Below, one piece after another: positions 52,433-61,515 of a stretch of 64,000 bases of DNA (the stretch's first letter is position 1; every line of letters starts with the position of its first letter). A program made the position numbers and the translations under genes. The stretch covers positions 1 through 64,000 of the forward strand of contig JAGAOC010000034.1 in NCBI GenBank assembly GCA_017623935.1. Direction: 5' to 3'. Under the pieces are notes generated by a model. The model was not told where the DNA came from, did not search any database, and saw only the letters and a list, made by a program, of their open reading frames with translations. The stretch comes from Agathobacter sp. (GTDB taxonomy: Bacteria; Bacillota; Clostridia; Lachnospirales; Lachnospiraceae).

Positions 52433-53209
52433 CTATTTCTCTTTTGTAAAATAGAAAGAACTCATTCTTTCGAATCCAATTTCTTTGTAATTGGTGATCT
52501 GCTCTGTACTTCCGATAAATAATACTCCATGATTCTTCAAAGAATTATAGAAATTCTTATAGATCATATCCTTTGCTTCATCGGTGAAATAGATTACTAC
52601 ATTACGGCAGAGGATCAGATCAAAATCCTTTGGATATGGATCTTTTAACAGGTTGTGTTCTTTGAATGTGACACAACGTTTGATCTCATCTGCGATCTTA
52701 TAGGAATTACCAACCTTAGTAAAATATTTCTGTTTCAGATCATTTGGTACTCCGGCAATACTCTTCTCATTGTAAAGACCTACCTGAGCATGCTCAATTA
52801 CTTTCTTATCAATATCTGTTGCCAGGATCTTAATATTGGATAATGGAATATGTTTGGAAAATGCCATTGCTAAAGAATATGGTTCATCCCCTGTTGAACA
52901 CGCAGCACTCCAGATCTTAACATTTCTTCCCTGGTCTTTGATGATCTTCGGAATTACAGTCTCATCCATTAACTTCCACTGATCGGTATTCCGATAAAAT
53001 TCTGATACATTAATCGTAAGGAAATTTACAAATTTTTCAAACAGATTGCTATCGGAACGAATCAGCTTCACATATTCATCATATGTATTGCATTTATTCT
53101 TGACAACCAGTGTATCAATACGTCGACGCATCTGCTTCTCTTTGTAAAAATTCAAGTCAATCCCTGTCATGCGAAGTACATCTGTTTTAAATCTATCGTA
53201 ATGTTCCAT
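52433..53209 (-). CDS. cheR: Chemotaxis protein methyltransferase CheR
   Basis: SAM-dependent methyltransferase of chemoreceptor glutamates; 258 residues. N-terminal helical domain (RMTGIDLNFYKEKQMRRRIDTLV), NVSEFYRN, SAM motif IWSAACSTGDEPYSLAM and FDLILCRNVVIYF. No other chemotaxis gene is in the window, so it is an orphan here. CGGAGG precedes the ATG. Confidence 0.95.
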   Translation of the reverse strand: MEHYDRFKTDVLRMTGIDLNFYKEKQMRRRIDTLVVKNKCNTYDEYVKLIRSDSNLFEKFVNFLTINVSEFYRNTDQWKLMDETVIPKIIKDQGRNVKIWSAACSTGDEPYSLAMAFSKHIPLSNIKILATDIDKKVIEHAQVGLYNEKSIAGVPNDLKQKYFTKVGNSYKIADEIKRCVTFKEHNLLKDPYPKDFDLILCRNVVIYFTDEAKDMIYKNFYNSLKNHGVLFIGSTEQITNYKEIGFERMSSFYFTKEK

Positions 53210-53268
53210 TACAACCTCCGTCTACATTATCATTTTCATGGGGAATTCCAAAAAATCCCCTTAATAAG

Positions 53269-53302
53269 GAAAAAAGAGCTGCCGCGAAACTACGACAGCT
53301 CT
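53269..53302 (-). terminator. Terminator of rpsA operon
   Basis: Minus-strand 10-bp stem (53275-53284 with 53293-53302, one wobble) followed by a run of T. Confidence 0.88.
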
Positions 53303-53315
53303 GCATTTCTTACTC

Positions 53316-54422
53316 TTACTCTTCTGTTTCTGTTGCAACTTCTTCAGCTGCTTCTTCCACATCTTCTTCTGGAGCTAATAATGCTTTCATGCTTAAGCTG
53401 ATTTTCTTATCATCTTCATTGAAATCAACGATCTTTGCTTCTACTTCCTGTCCAACTTTTAATACATCAGCTGGTTTCTCAACATGATCTTTAGAGATCT
53501 GAGATACGTGAAGTAATGCATCTACTCCTGGTGCTAATTCTACGAATGCACCAAAATCTGTCATACGTGCAACTTTACCAGTTACAACGTTGCCGATTGC
53601 GAATTTCTCAGCAGCACCATTCCATGGATTCTCTTCTGGGAATTTCATGCTTAAAGCGATCTTTGTCTCGTTGATGCTCTTGATAAATACTTTAACTGTC
53701 TGTCCAACTGTAAATACTTTCTTTGGATTCTCAACTCTTCCCCAAGACATCTCAGAGATGTGAAGAAGTCCATCTACTCCGCCTAAATCGATGAATGCAC
53801 CGAAATCTGTTACATTCTTAACAGTTCCTTCGATCACATCACCTTCAGCGATCTTAGCAAACAGTTCTTTCTGCTGTTCTGCTTTCTTAGCAACTAATAA
53901 AGTCTTTCTGTTACCAATGATTCTTCTTCTTCTTGGATCAAACTCGCTGATAACAAATTCGATCTCCTGGTCTTTGAATTTAGCTAAATCTTTCTCGTAA
54001 GTATCTGATACAAGGCTTGCAGGAATAAAGATTCTTGTCTCGTCTACGATCACGCAGACACCACCGTCTAATACCTGTGCAACCTTAGCAGTTAAAACTT
54101 CCTTATTCTCGAAAGCTTCTTCTAATCTCTTGCTGCCTTTCTCTGCTGCAAGACGTTTGTAAGAAAGAACAACCTGTCCTTCTCCGTCGTTTACTTTAAC
54201 AACCTTAGCTTCTAAAGTATCTCCGACTTTCACCATGGTAGTCAGGTCAACATTTGGTTCATTTGTATATTCATTACGTGTAATGATTCCGTCTGATTTA
54301 TATCCGATATTCAGTACGATTTCTTCTGGCTTCACATCAATAACGGTACCTTCTACCACTTCTCCATTTCTAATTGTTTTTAAAGATTCTTCCAACATCT
54401 GTTCAAAGCTCATTTCTGACAT
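53316..54422 (-). CDS. rpsA: 30S ribosomal protein S1-like protein
   Basis: RNA-binding protein of 368 residues with four S1 repeats: about 20-85, 100-170, 185-255 (DFGAFIDLGGVDGLLHISEMSW) and 270-340 (DFGAFVELAPGVDALLHVSQIS), and an acidic tail. Shorter than six-repeat E. coli S1, as usual in Clostridia. ATG at 54422 follows GAGGAGG; it overlaps the ispH stop by 20 bp in a different frame. In several Clostridia ispH and rpsA are fused into one protein. Confidence 0.93.
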   Translation of the reverse strand: MSEMSFEQMLEESLKTIRNGEVVEGTVIDVKPEEIVLNIGYKSDGIITRNEYTNEPNVDLTTMVKVGDTLEAKVVKVNDGEGQVVLSYKRLAAEKGSKRLEEAFENKEVLTAKVAQVLDGGVCVIVDETRIFIPASLVSDTYEKDLAKFKDQEIEFVISEFDPRRRRIIGNRKTLLVAKKAEQQKELFAKIAEGDVIEGTVKNVTDFGAFIDLGGVDGLLHISEMSWGRVENPKKVFTVGQTVKVFIKSINETKIALSMKFPEENPWNGAAEKFAIGNVVTGKVARMTDFGAFVELAPGVDALLHVSQISKDHVEKPADVLKVGQEVEAKIVDFNEDDKKISLSMKALLAPEEDVEEAAEEVATETEE

Positions 54423-55257
54423 TCTTTGAAACCTCCTCAATAATATTGTTTGGGGTCGAAGCCCCTGCGGTAATACCTACGTTATTGACGGATTCAAGCT
54501 GACTGTAGTCCATGTCATTGCTCGTTTGTATATAGTAAGTATTTTCACATTCAGATTTACATATTTCAAATAACTTCTGTGTATTGGAACTGTGCTTGTC
54601 ACCAATGACAATCATAGCATCCGATTCCTTTGCAATCTTTCGTGCTTCGGTCTGCCGTTCTTCAGTTGCATTACATATGGTATTTAAAACACTTATATCA
54701 TAACCTTTTTTTGTGATAATTTCAACTAATTCTTGAAATTTCTTGTAGTTAAATGTCGTTTGAGACACAATACAAAGTGGTTTTTCGCTTTTCACTTTAA
54801 AATCTAAGGCTTCTTCTACAGAATTGATCACAGAAACATCATCCCCTTCTACCCAGCCTTTAATTCCTTCTACTTCCGGATGGGTGGAATTTCCAATGAT
54901 CAGGATGGATTTTCCAGCCTTAGAATGTTCTTCTACCAATTTATGGATCTTTTTTACAAAAGGACAGGTAGCATCTGCGATCCGAAATCCTGCGGCTTCG
55001 ATGGCTTCATATTCAGCCCTGCTAATACCGTGAGAACGAATGATGACAGTTCCCTTCGGAAGATCTTTTAATTCTTCCAGATCAGAGATGACTTTTACGC
55101 CTTTGGAAGCAAAGTCTTTGACCACTTCATCATTATGGATGATGGGACCATAGGTATAGATCGGTTCCTGCTGTTTGTCGATCTCTTCATAGACCAGATT
55201 CACAGCTCTTTTTACCCCAAAACAAAATCCTGCACTTTTTGCCAATGTTACGTTCAT
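54403..55257 (-). CDS. ispH: 4-hydroxy-3-methylbut-2-enyl diphosphate reductase
   Basis: Iron-sulfur enzyme of the last MEP-pathway step yielding IPP and DMAPP; 284 residues. Cluster cysteines are Cys12 (AGFCFGVKRAV), Cys98 (DATCPFVKK) and Cys195 (NTICNATEERQ), with IGNSTHPEVEG and GGASTPN-like AGASTPNNII. ATG at 55257 follows AGGAAGAAG; a start at 55272 is less likely. Between cmk and rpsA. Confidence 0.97.
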   Translation of the reverse strand: MNVTLAKSAGFCFGVKRAVNLVYEEIDKQQEPIYTYGPIIHNDEVVKDFASKGVKVISDLEELKDLPKGTVIIRSHGISRAEYEAIEAAGFRIADATCPFVKKIHKLVEEHSKAGKSILIIGNSTHPEVEGIKGWVEGDDVSVINSVEEALDFKVKSEKPLCIVSQTTFNYKKFQELVEIITKKGYDISVLNTICNATEERQTEARKIAKESDAMIVIGDKHSSNTQKLFEICKSECENTYYIQTSNDMDYSQLESVNNVGITAGASTPNNIIEEVSKNVRNEL

Positions 55258-55306
55258 ATTCTTCTTCCTCAATTCCTCAGATTGTTATCTACCGCTTGTG
55301 GTTTAT

Positions 55307-55975
55307 TTATTTCCCAGCTTCGCGAATGATCTCTTTCATGCGTTCTACCACGCCATTGATATCCAGATCAGAAGAATCCAAAAGAACCGCATCCTCAGCC
55401 TGCTTCAATGGGGAAACTTCACGGTTCATATCCCGATGATCACGGTCAATGATGTCTTTCTCTATCTCATTGATATCACATTCTACACCCTTGGCGGTCA
55501 GCTCGTCATAACGTCTTTTTGCACGAACGGCAGAACTGGCTGTTAAATAGATCTTTACATTAGCATTTGGAAGGACTACGGTTCCGATATCTCTTCCATC
55601 CATGATCACATCCTGTTTTTCAGCTAACTTTCTCTGTAATTCTACTAATTTTGTCCGAACAACCGGATAAATACTGGTGGCAGACGCCATATTTCCTACT
55701 TCTTCGTTACGAATTACGCCATTTACATTTTCACCATTTAAAAGTACCTGCTGTTCTCCATTGACGTAAGCAATAGAAATGTCTACATTCTCACAGGCTT
55801 TGGCAATGGCAGCTTCATCATCAGAAGCGATCCCATTGGAAAGGAAGTAGTATGCAAAAGCACGATACATAGCTCCCGTATCTACATACACATATCCTAA
55901 ATCTGCCGCAAGTTTTTTCGCAATAGTGCTTTTTCCAGCACCAGCTGGTCCATCGATCGCAATGTTATTTTTCAT
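55307..55975 (-). CDS. cmk: Cytidylate kinase
   Basis: Phosphorylates CMP and dCMP; 222 residues. P-loop AIDGPAGAGKSTIAKKLA, VDTGAMYRAFAYYFL, and MDGRDIGTVVLPNANVKIYLTAS are canonical. ACGGAGGAAC precedes the ATG. The cmk-ispH-rpsA order is typical of Clostridia. Confidence 0.97.
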   Translation of the reverse strand: MKNNIAIDGPAGAGKSTIAKKLAADLGYVYVDTGAMYRAFAYYFLSNGIASDDEAAIAKACENVDISIAYVNGEQQVLLNGENVNGVIRNEEVGNMASATSIYPVVRTKLVELQRKLAEKQDVIMDGRDIGTVVLPNANVKIYLTASSAVRAKRRYDELTAKGVECDINEIEKDIIDRDHRDMNREVSPLKQAEDAVLLDSSDLDINGVVERMKEIIREAGK

Positions 55976-56050
55976 TTTATGTTCCTCCGTTATGTTATAT
56001 TCCGTTATCTCTTACTTCGTATGCCATGCTTCGTTCTTCAGGACGATCCT

Positions 56051-57280
56051 TTACTCGATACTGATTCCTGCCAGATATCCTGTCGACCAGGCAATCTGGA
56101 GATTATAGCCTCCTGTTAGGGCATCCAGATCCAGCACTTCCCCACAGAAATAGAGATCTTTGATCAATTTGGATTCCATGGTGGATGGATTAATGTCTTT
56201 AACAGACACACCGCCCTTAGTAATGATAGCTTCTTTGAATTCTCCCAATCCGGTAATGGTTACAGGAAGAGCTCTGGTCAATTCTAAGAGTCTTCTTCTC
56301 TCTTCCTTGGAGATCTCGTTGACTTTCTTATCTGAGTCAATCCCACTTAATTCTATCATAACCGGAATTAATTTAGATGGATAGAGTTTATTTATGGAAT
56401 TTTTGAACTGTTTGTTCATGGATTCCTCAAATTCCCGTAAAATACGCCGGTCTAACTGTTCTTCATCTAAAGCTGGCTTTAAGTTAATGTACATGATAGG
56501 TTCTTTTTCAAATCGATCCGGCCGGATACTTCCGCTGGCAGATAAGATCATTGGCCCACTTACTCCAAAATGAGTAAAGAGCATTTCGCCAAAATCTTCA
56601 AACAAGACTTTTTTTCCATCCATGATCTTTACGGATACATTTTTTAAGGAAAGTCCCTGTAATTCCGGTACCCAGGCTTCCTTTGTATGAAGAGGCACCA
56701 AGGATGGGGTTGGTGTTACCATACGGTGTCCGGTCTTCTTGGCAAATTCATATCCATCTCCTGTAGAACCGGTAGAAGGATATGAGATTCCCCCTGTAGC
56801 TACTACCACTTTATCTGCCATCATCTTCTTTCCATCTGAAAGCAAGACGCCTGTAACTTTATCCTCTTCCTGCAACAACTCTTTTACTGTGGTATGAAGC
56901 AATACCTTCACCCCTGCCTTATCTAAGGCTTTTTTCAATGCTGCAATAACATCCGAAGAATGATCAGATACTGGGAACACCCGGTTTCCTCGTTCAATCT
57001 TAAGTTCTAAACCCTGCTCCTTGAAAAAGTCCATGACCATGTCATTGGTGCATGCATAAAATGCACTATATAAAAATTTCCGATTGCTTACCACATTCTG
57101 AAAAATAGTCTCCATGTCACTAGCATTTGTTACGTTACATCTGCCTTTTCCAGTGATATAAAGCTTTTTTCCAAGCTTCTCATTTTTCTCCAGCAATGTG
57201 ACCTGATGACCTGATCTTGCCGCAAAATATGCTGCGAACATTCCTGCCGGCCCACCGCCGATTACGATTACTTTACTCAT
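56051..57280 (-). CDS. HI0933/YhiN family NAD(P)/FAD-dependent oxidoreductase
   Basis: Flavoprotein of 409 residues. N-terminal Rossmann motif VIVIGGGPAGMFAAYFAARSG, then KLGKKLYITGKGRCNVTNA, ATGGISYPSTGSTGDGYEFAK and the C-terminal FCGEVLDLDALTGGYNLQIAWSTG, all diagnostic. Substrate unknown; some relatives are called aminoacetone oxidases. Overlaps the regulator gene by 8 bp. Confidence 0.94.
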   Translation of the reverse strand: MSKVIVIGGGPAGMFAAYFAARSGHQVTLLEKNEKLGKKLYITGKGRCNVTNASDMETIFQNVVSNRKFLYSAFYACTNDMVMDFFKEQGLELKIERGNRVFPVSDHSSDVIAALKKALDKAGVKVLLHTTVKELLQEEDKVTGVLLSDGKKMMADKVVVATGGISYPSTGSTGDGYEFAKKTGHRMVTPTPSLVPLHTKEAWVPELQGLSLKNVSVKIMDGKKVLFEDFGEMLFTHFGVSGPMILSASGSIRPDRFEKEPIMYINLKPALDEEQLDRRILREFEESMNKQFKNSINKLYPSKLIPVMIELSGIDSDKKVNEISKEERRRLLELTRALPVTITGLGEFKEAIITKGGVSVKDINPSTMESKLIKDLYFCGEVLDLDALTGGYNLQIAWSTGYLAGISIE

Positions 57281-58202
57281 TTTCCATGCCCTCTAATTTT
57301 GCATAATGGATCTTGATGGAATCATCAATATAGTTGATCTCATCATTCTCATATACCTGATATTCTCCCCAGATATCCTCCAAAGTAGTAAGGGTTTTTG
57401 CCACTTCCTTTTGTTTTTTCATGCAAAGTGCCACGATCAACGCATTTATGACACTTAATGGCGCTACCAGCGAATCCACGATAGATGCCATATCACTGTC
57501 TGCGATCAGATTACAGGAGGAATACAGATTCATTGGAGAGTGAACGCTGTCGGTAATAGTAATTACCTTAGCACTGCGGTTATTGGCAAATTCTAAGGCT
57601 TTTAAGGTTCTCATGGAATATCTTGGGAAACTGATTCCAATGATCACATCCTCTTTGTCAATCCTTACCATCTGTTCAAACAATTCGCTGGAACTGCTTG
57701 TCTGAAGCAGCCTTACATTATCAAACATCAGTGTCAGATAAAAGGACAGAAAACTTGCCAAAGGCGCACAGCTTCGGATTCCTACGATATAGATATGTTT
57801 TGCCTCTAAAATGGTATTTACCGCCATCTCAAAGGCATTATGATCGATCTTTTCCAATGTAGTCTTGATCTTGTCCGCATCAGACTGTAAAACGGTCTGT
57901 AAGATCTCTGATTGACTGATCCTACCATAGGTTACTTCCATTCGCTGAATGGAATTCAATTTATTTCTTACCAGTTCTTCTAAGGCTTTCTGAAACTCCG
58001 GATAACCTTTATATCCTAAAGATGTGGCAAAACGGACTACTGTTGATTCACTGACTCCTACCACTTCTCCCATCTTTGCAGCTGTCAAAAAAACTGCCTT
58101 ATCATAATTGTCTGTAATATAAGTAGCAAGAAGCTTCTGACCTTTGCTCATAGAGCTGTATTTATTATTGATCCTGTTCAGAAGCTCATTGGTATTGGAC
58201 AT
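57273..58202 (-). CDS. MurR/RpiR family transcriptional regulator
   Basis: 309 residues. N-terminal HTH_6 domain (SMSKGQKLLATYITDNYDKAVFLTAAKMGEVVGVSESTVVRFATSLGYKGYPEFQ, cited here only as a region at about 15-70) and a C-terminal SIS domain (about 120-260; IVGIRSCAPLASFLSFYLTL, IGISFPRYS). Such proteins sense phosphosugars. First gene of the run to rpsA, behind its own promoter; targets unknown. Confidence 0.92.
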   Translation of the reverse strand: MSNTNELLNRINNKYSSMSKGQKLLATYITDNYDKAVFLTAAKMGEVVGVSESTVVRFATSLGYKGYPEFQKALEELVRNKLNSIQRMEVTYGRISQSEILQTVLQSDADKIKTTLEKIDHNAFEMAVNTILEAKHIYIVGIRSCAPLASFLSFYLTLMFDNVRLLQTSSSSELFEQMVRIDKEDVIIGISFPRYSMRTLKALEFANNRSAKVITITDSVHSPMNLYSSCNLIADSDMASIVDSLVAPLSVINALIVALCMKKQKEVAKTLTTLEDIWGEYQVYENDEINYIDDSIKIHYAKLEGMENE

Positions 58203-58249
58203 AGTTATTCCCTCACCATTCTGATGAATTCACTTAAACACTAAGTTCT

Positions 58250-58277
58250 ATTATACCAAAACTACAGGTATTTACAA
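58250..58277 (-). promoter_or_regulatory. Promoter of the RpiR-cmk-ispH-rpsA run
   Basis: Minus-strand TTGTAA (58272-58277), 16-bp spacer, TATAAT (58250-58255). Confidence 0.7.
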
Positions 58278-58304
58278 TTGCAAATTCTTAATTTTATTAA
58301 GACC

Positions 58305-58413
58305 GCGCGCGAGCGGTATTGCGAAGCAATAAACTTCTCCTCCGCGACACATATTCCACTTAGCGAAGTCCTTTTGAGCTTAGTGGAATAGCGTACAGAG
58401 TAGCTGTGCATAA
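58305..58413. repeat. Intergenic palindromic repeat, copy B, with hairpin insert
   Basis: 58305-58346 matches copy A (24094-24135) in reverse orientation at 40 of 42 positions. The shared flank GCTGTGCATAA is at 58403-58413. Between core and flank lies a segment of about 55 bp absent from copy A, built on a 13-bp inverted repeat with one mismatch: TATTCCACTTAGC (58351-58363) and GCTTAGTGGAATA (58378-58390). Confidence 0.8.
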
Positions 58414-58414
58414 C

Positions 58415-58449
58415 AAAAAGTCCCCCGCGAAATTCCTTCGCGAGGGACT
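58415..58449 (-). terminator. Terminator of the Na+ decarboxylase cluster
   Basis: 13-bp arms (58419-58431 and 58437-58449) pair fully when one wobble is allowed in the minus-strand transcript, followed by TTTTT. Confidence 0.9.
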
Positions 58450-58495
58450 CAATTCTTATCTTCTTACCAGACTTATAGGCACCTGATCTATTTAA

Positions 58496-59914
58496 TTATA
58501 CAGGATATGCTCCATTCTTAGTATCTGCGATCTTAGCATCTACTTTAGTCTGCTGTGCTTCACGATATTTGAAGAAATCTGTTGCAACCTGTGGGAATAA
58601 AGCGTAGGTTAAAACGTCTTCATCCTGCTGTTTGTACTGAGCCATTTCAGCTTCTAATTTATCTAATTCTGGCTCAAGCAGATCTGCATATCTGCAGGTG
58701 ATGGCATCTCTCTTCTCATCTCCAAGAACTTTATCTACTACTTCTGGATTGAATGGTTTAACAGTCTGACCATATTTTCCAAGTAAAACGTCCTTAGTCT
58801 CTCTTGTAGCAACTTTGTAACGTTCTCCCATTAATACGTTAAATACAGCCTGTGTACCAACGATCTGTGAAGAAGGTGTTACCAGTGGTGGCTCACCAAG
58901 ATCTTTACGAACACGAGGAATCTCTTTTAATACTTCTTCGTATTTATCTTCTGCGTTCTGCTCTTTTAACTGAGATACCATGTTAGATAACATTCCACCT
59001 GGTACCTGATATAATAAAGTCTTGATATCTACGCCTAATACCTTTGGATTTAATAATCCGCTGGCAATTGCTTCTTCTCTCATTGGTCTAAAGTAATCAG
59101 CGATCTCTGCCAGTTTGTTGTTATCTAATCCGGTATCGAACTCTGTTCCTTTGAAAGCTTCAACCATAACTTCTGTTGCAGGCTGGCTTGTTCCTAATGC
59201 AAATGGAGACATAGCGGTATCGATGATATCACATCCAGCTTCAACTGCTTTCATGTATGTCATGGAAGCTACACCAGAAGTATAGTGAGTATGAAGTTCG
59301 ATTGGTAAAGAAGTTGCGCTCTTTAAAGCCTGAACAAGTTCAGTTGCTTTTGCTGGAACTAAAAGACCAGCCATATCCTTAATACATAAGGACTTAGCCC
59401 CCATCTCTTCTACTTTCTTAGCAGTTTCCATCCAGTAATCCAAGGTGTAAGCATCACCTAATGTATAAGATAATGCAACCTGAGAATGTCCTTTTTCTTT
59501 GTTACATGCTCTTACTGCTGTCTCAAGATTTCTAACATCATTTAGGCAGTCGAAAATACGGATAATATCAATTCCGTTTGCGATGGATTTCTGTACGAAA
59601 TATTCAACTACATCATCTGCATATGGACGATATCCCAGGATGTTCTGTCCACGGAATAACATCTGTAATTTAGTATTCTTAAATCCATCTCTTAATTTAC
59701 GAAGACGATCCCATGGATCTTCTTTTAAGAAACGAAGGGAAGCATCAAATGTTGCGCCGCCCCAGCACTCAACAGCGTGATAACCAATCTTGTCCATCTT
59801 GTCAATGATTGGTAACATCTGTTCGGTAGTCATACGGGTTGCAATCAGAGACTGATGTGCATCACGTAAAATAGTTTCCGTTATTTTTAAAGGTTTTTTC
59901 ACCGTTTCTGACAT
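58496..59914 (-). CDS. oadA: OadA-type carboxyltransferase (oxaloacetate decarboxylase alpha / pyruvate carboxylase subunit B)
   Basis: Carboxyltransferase that moves CO2 between oxaloacetate/pyruvate and biotin; 472 residues. TIM barrel: ITETILRDAHQSLIATRM, ECWGGATFDASLRFLKEDPW, KDMAGLLVPAKA, ELHTHYTSGVASMTYMKAVEAG (metal His pair). No biotin domain at its own C-terminus, so it uses the separate carrier at 61112. AATAGGAG precedes the ATG. Last gene of the five-gene cluster. Confidence 0.95.
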   Translation of the reverse strand: MSETVKKPLKITETILRDAHQSLIATRMTTEQMLPIIDKMDKIGYHAVECWGGATFDASLRFLKEDPWDRLRKLRDGFKNTKLQMLFRGQNILGYRPYADDVVEYFVQKSIANGIDIIRIFDCLNDVRNLETAVRACNKEKGHSQVALSYTLGDAYTLDYWMETAKKVEEMGAKSLCIKDMAGLLVPAKATELVQALKSATSLPIELHTHYTSGVASMTYMKAVEAGCDIIDTAMSPFALGTSQPATEVMVEAFKGTEFDTGLDNNKLAEIADYFRPMREEAIASGLLNPKVLGVDIKTLLYQVPGGMLSNMVSQLKEQNAEDKYEEVLKEIPRVRKDLGEPPLVTPSSQIVGTQAVFNVLMGERYKVATRETKDVLLGKYGQTVKPFNPEVVDKVLGDEKRDAITCRYADLLEPELDKLEAEMAQYKQQDEDVLTYALFPQVATDFFKYREAQQTKVDAKIADTKNGAYPV

Positions 59915-59940
59915 GACTTTACTCTCCTATTTTTCTATAA

Positions 59941-61089
59941 TTAGATGCCGAAAATTGCCATAAAGCATCCGGCTGCTACCGCTGTACCAATTACACCGGC
60001 AACGTTTGGTCCCATCGCATGCATCAGAAGGAAGTTTGTAGGATCTTCTTCCGCACCAACTTTCTGGGATACACGGGCTGCCATCGGAACCGCAGATACA
60101 CCGGCGGAACCTATCAGAGGATTAATCTTACCCTTTGTAATCCAGCATAACAACTTACCAAATAATACACCGGCTGCTGTACCAAATACGAATGCTACAA
60201 GTCCTAAAATAACAATCTTGATGGTATTCATATTTAAGAATGCTTCAGCACTTGTAGTAGCACCTACAGAAGTTCCCAGTAAGATAACTACGATGTACAT
60301 AAGTGCATTGGAAGCTGTTTCCTGTAACTGACGAACAACACCGGATTCGCGGAATAAGTTACCAAGCATTAACATACCAACTAATGGAGCTGTAGTAGGA
60401 AGAATGGTACAGACAACGATGGTAACAATAATAGGGAATAAAATCTTCTCTAACTTACTTACCGGACGAAGGTTCGCCATTTTAATCTGTCTTTCTTTCT
60501 TAGTAGTAAGCAGCTTCATAACCGGCGGCTGAATAATCGGCACTAATGCCATATAGGAATATGCCGCTACAGCAATCGGTCCTAAAAGACCAGTCTGTCC
60601 TAATTTACCTGCTAGGAAAATAGAGGTCGGTCCATCTGCTCCACCGATAATAGAAACAGCGGCAGCTGCCTTATCATTAAATCCAAGTGCAATTGCCAGG
60701 AAGTAAGCAGAAAAAATACCAAACTGAGCTGCTGCTCCCATAAGGAAACTGATCGGGTTCGCAATCAGCGGACCAAAGTCGGTCATAGCCCCAACGCCCA
60801 TAAAGATCAGGGATGGAAGGATTGACCACTCATCTAAGGTATAAAAGTAATAAAGTAATCCACCTACACCATTACTTGTTGTTTCAGGGCTTGCTATAAT
60901 ATCCGGATAGATATTAACAAGAAGCATTCCAAATGCGATCGGAACTAACAGTAAAGGCTCGTATCCTTTTGCAATGGCCAGATACAGGAATACACATGCA
61001 ACAAAAATCATTACATAGTTACCCCATTCCAGATTGAAAAAGGCGGTCTGATGCAGGAGGTTCGTTAAAGTATCAACTACGTAACTCAC
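59941..61089 (-). CDS. oadB: Na+-translocating decarboxylase beta subunit
   Basis: Integral membrane decarboxylase that couples carboxybiotin decarboxylation to Na+ export; 382 residues, about ten segments. Key regions LIFMGVGAMTDFGPLIANP, SIIGGADGPTSIFLAGKLG (conserved Asp), and NTIKIVILGLVAFVFGTAAGV, GVSAVPMAARVSQKVG, HAMGPNVAGVIGTAVAAG. Start codon GTG at 61089 with GAAGGAG upstream. Confidence 0.95.
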   Translation of the reverse strand: MSYVVDTLTNLLHQTAFFNLEWGNYVMIFVACVFLYLAIAKGYEPLLLVPIAFGMLLVNIYPDIIASPETTSNGVGGLLYYFYTLDEWSILPSLIFMGVGAMTDFGPLIANPISFLMGAAAQFGIFSAYFLAIALGFNDKAAAAVSIIGGADGPTSIFLAGKLGQTGLLGPIAVAAYSYMALVPIIQPPVMKLLTTKKERQIKMANLRPVSKLEKILFPIIVTIVVCTILPTTAPLVGMLMLGNLFRESGVVRQLQETASNALMYIVVILLGTSVGATTSAEAFLNMNTIKIVILGLVAFVFGTAAGVLFGKLLCWITKGKINPLIGSAGVSAVPMAARVSQKVGAEEDPTNFLLMHAMGPNVAGVIGTAVAAGCFMAIFGI

Positions 61090-61111
61090 GTTAATTCTCC
61101 TTCCAAGATAA

Positions 61112-61495
61112 CTAATTTAAAGTTGCAAGTAATGCACCGGCTTCAACAGCATCACCTACTGCTACATCAATGCTTGCAACTGTTCCGTCTTCTGTTGCAA
61201 CAGCTGGGATTTCCATTTTCATAGCTTCCAGAATAACAATGGCATCGCCTTTCTTAACCGTATCTCCTACTTTCTTCTCGATCTTGAAGATTTTTCCAGC
61301 TGCACCGGCTTCAATTTTAATGCTTCCGGCTGCTCCACTTGCTGCTGGTGCTGCTGCCGGAGCCGGAGCTGCTGCCTTAGGAGCTGCTGCCGGAGCTGCT
61401 GTTCTTCTTGGAGCTGCAACGGATGGTGCGCTTCCAGTTTCTTCTACAGTAACATCATAAACATTTCCGTTAACGGTAATTGTATAATTTTTCAT
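61112..61495 (-). CDS. Biotin carboxyl carrier protein
   Basis: 127 residues. Short N-terminal beta region, Ala/Pro-rich linker (about 22-57), and biotinyl domain with EAMKMEIP, biotin on Lys93. Serves as mobile arm between the carboxyltransferases and OadB. AGGAGG precedes the ATG. Confidence 0.95.
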   Translation of the reverse strand: MKNYTITVNGNVYDVTVEETGSAPSVAAPRRTAAPAAAPKAAAPAPAAAPAASGAAGSIKIEAGAAGKIFKIEKKVGDTVKKGDAIVILEAMKMEIPAVATEDGTVASIDVAVGDAVEAGALLATLN

Positions 61496-61515
61496 GATAA
61501 ATAAATCCTCCTAAA

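Noticed and set aside
61170..61460. Plus-strand Ala-rich ORF opposite the biotin carrier
   Set aside because: Product of the Ala/Pro-rich linker read backwards; no ribosome site.
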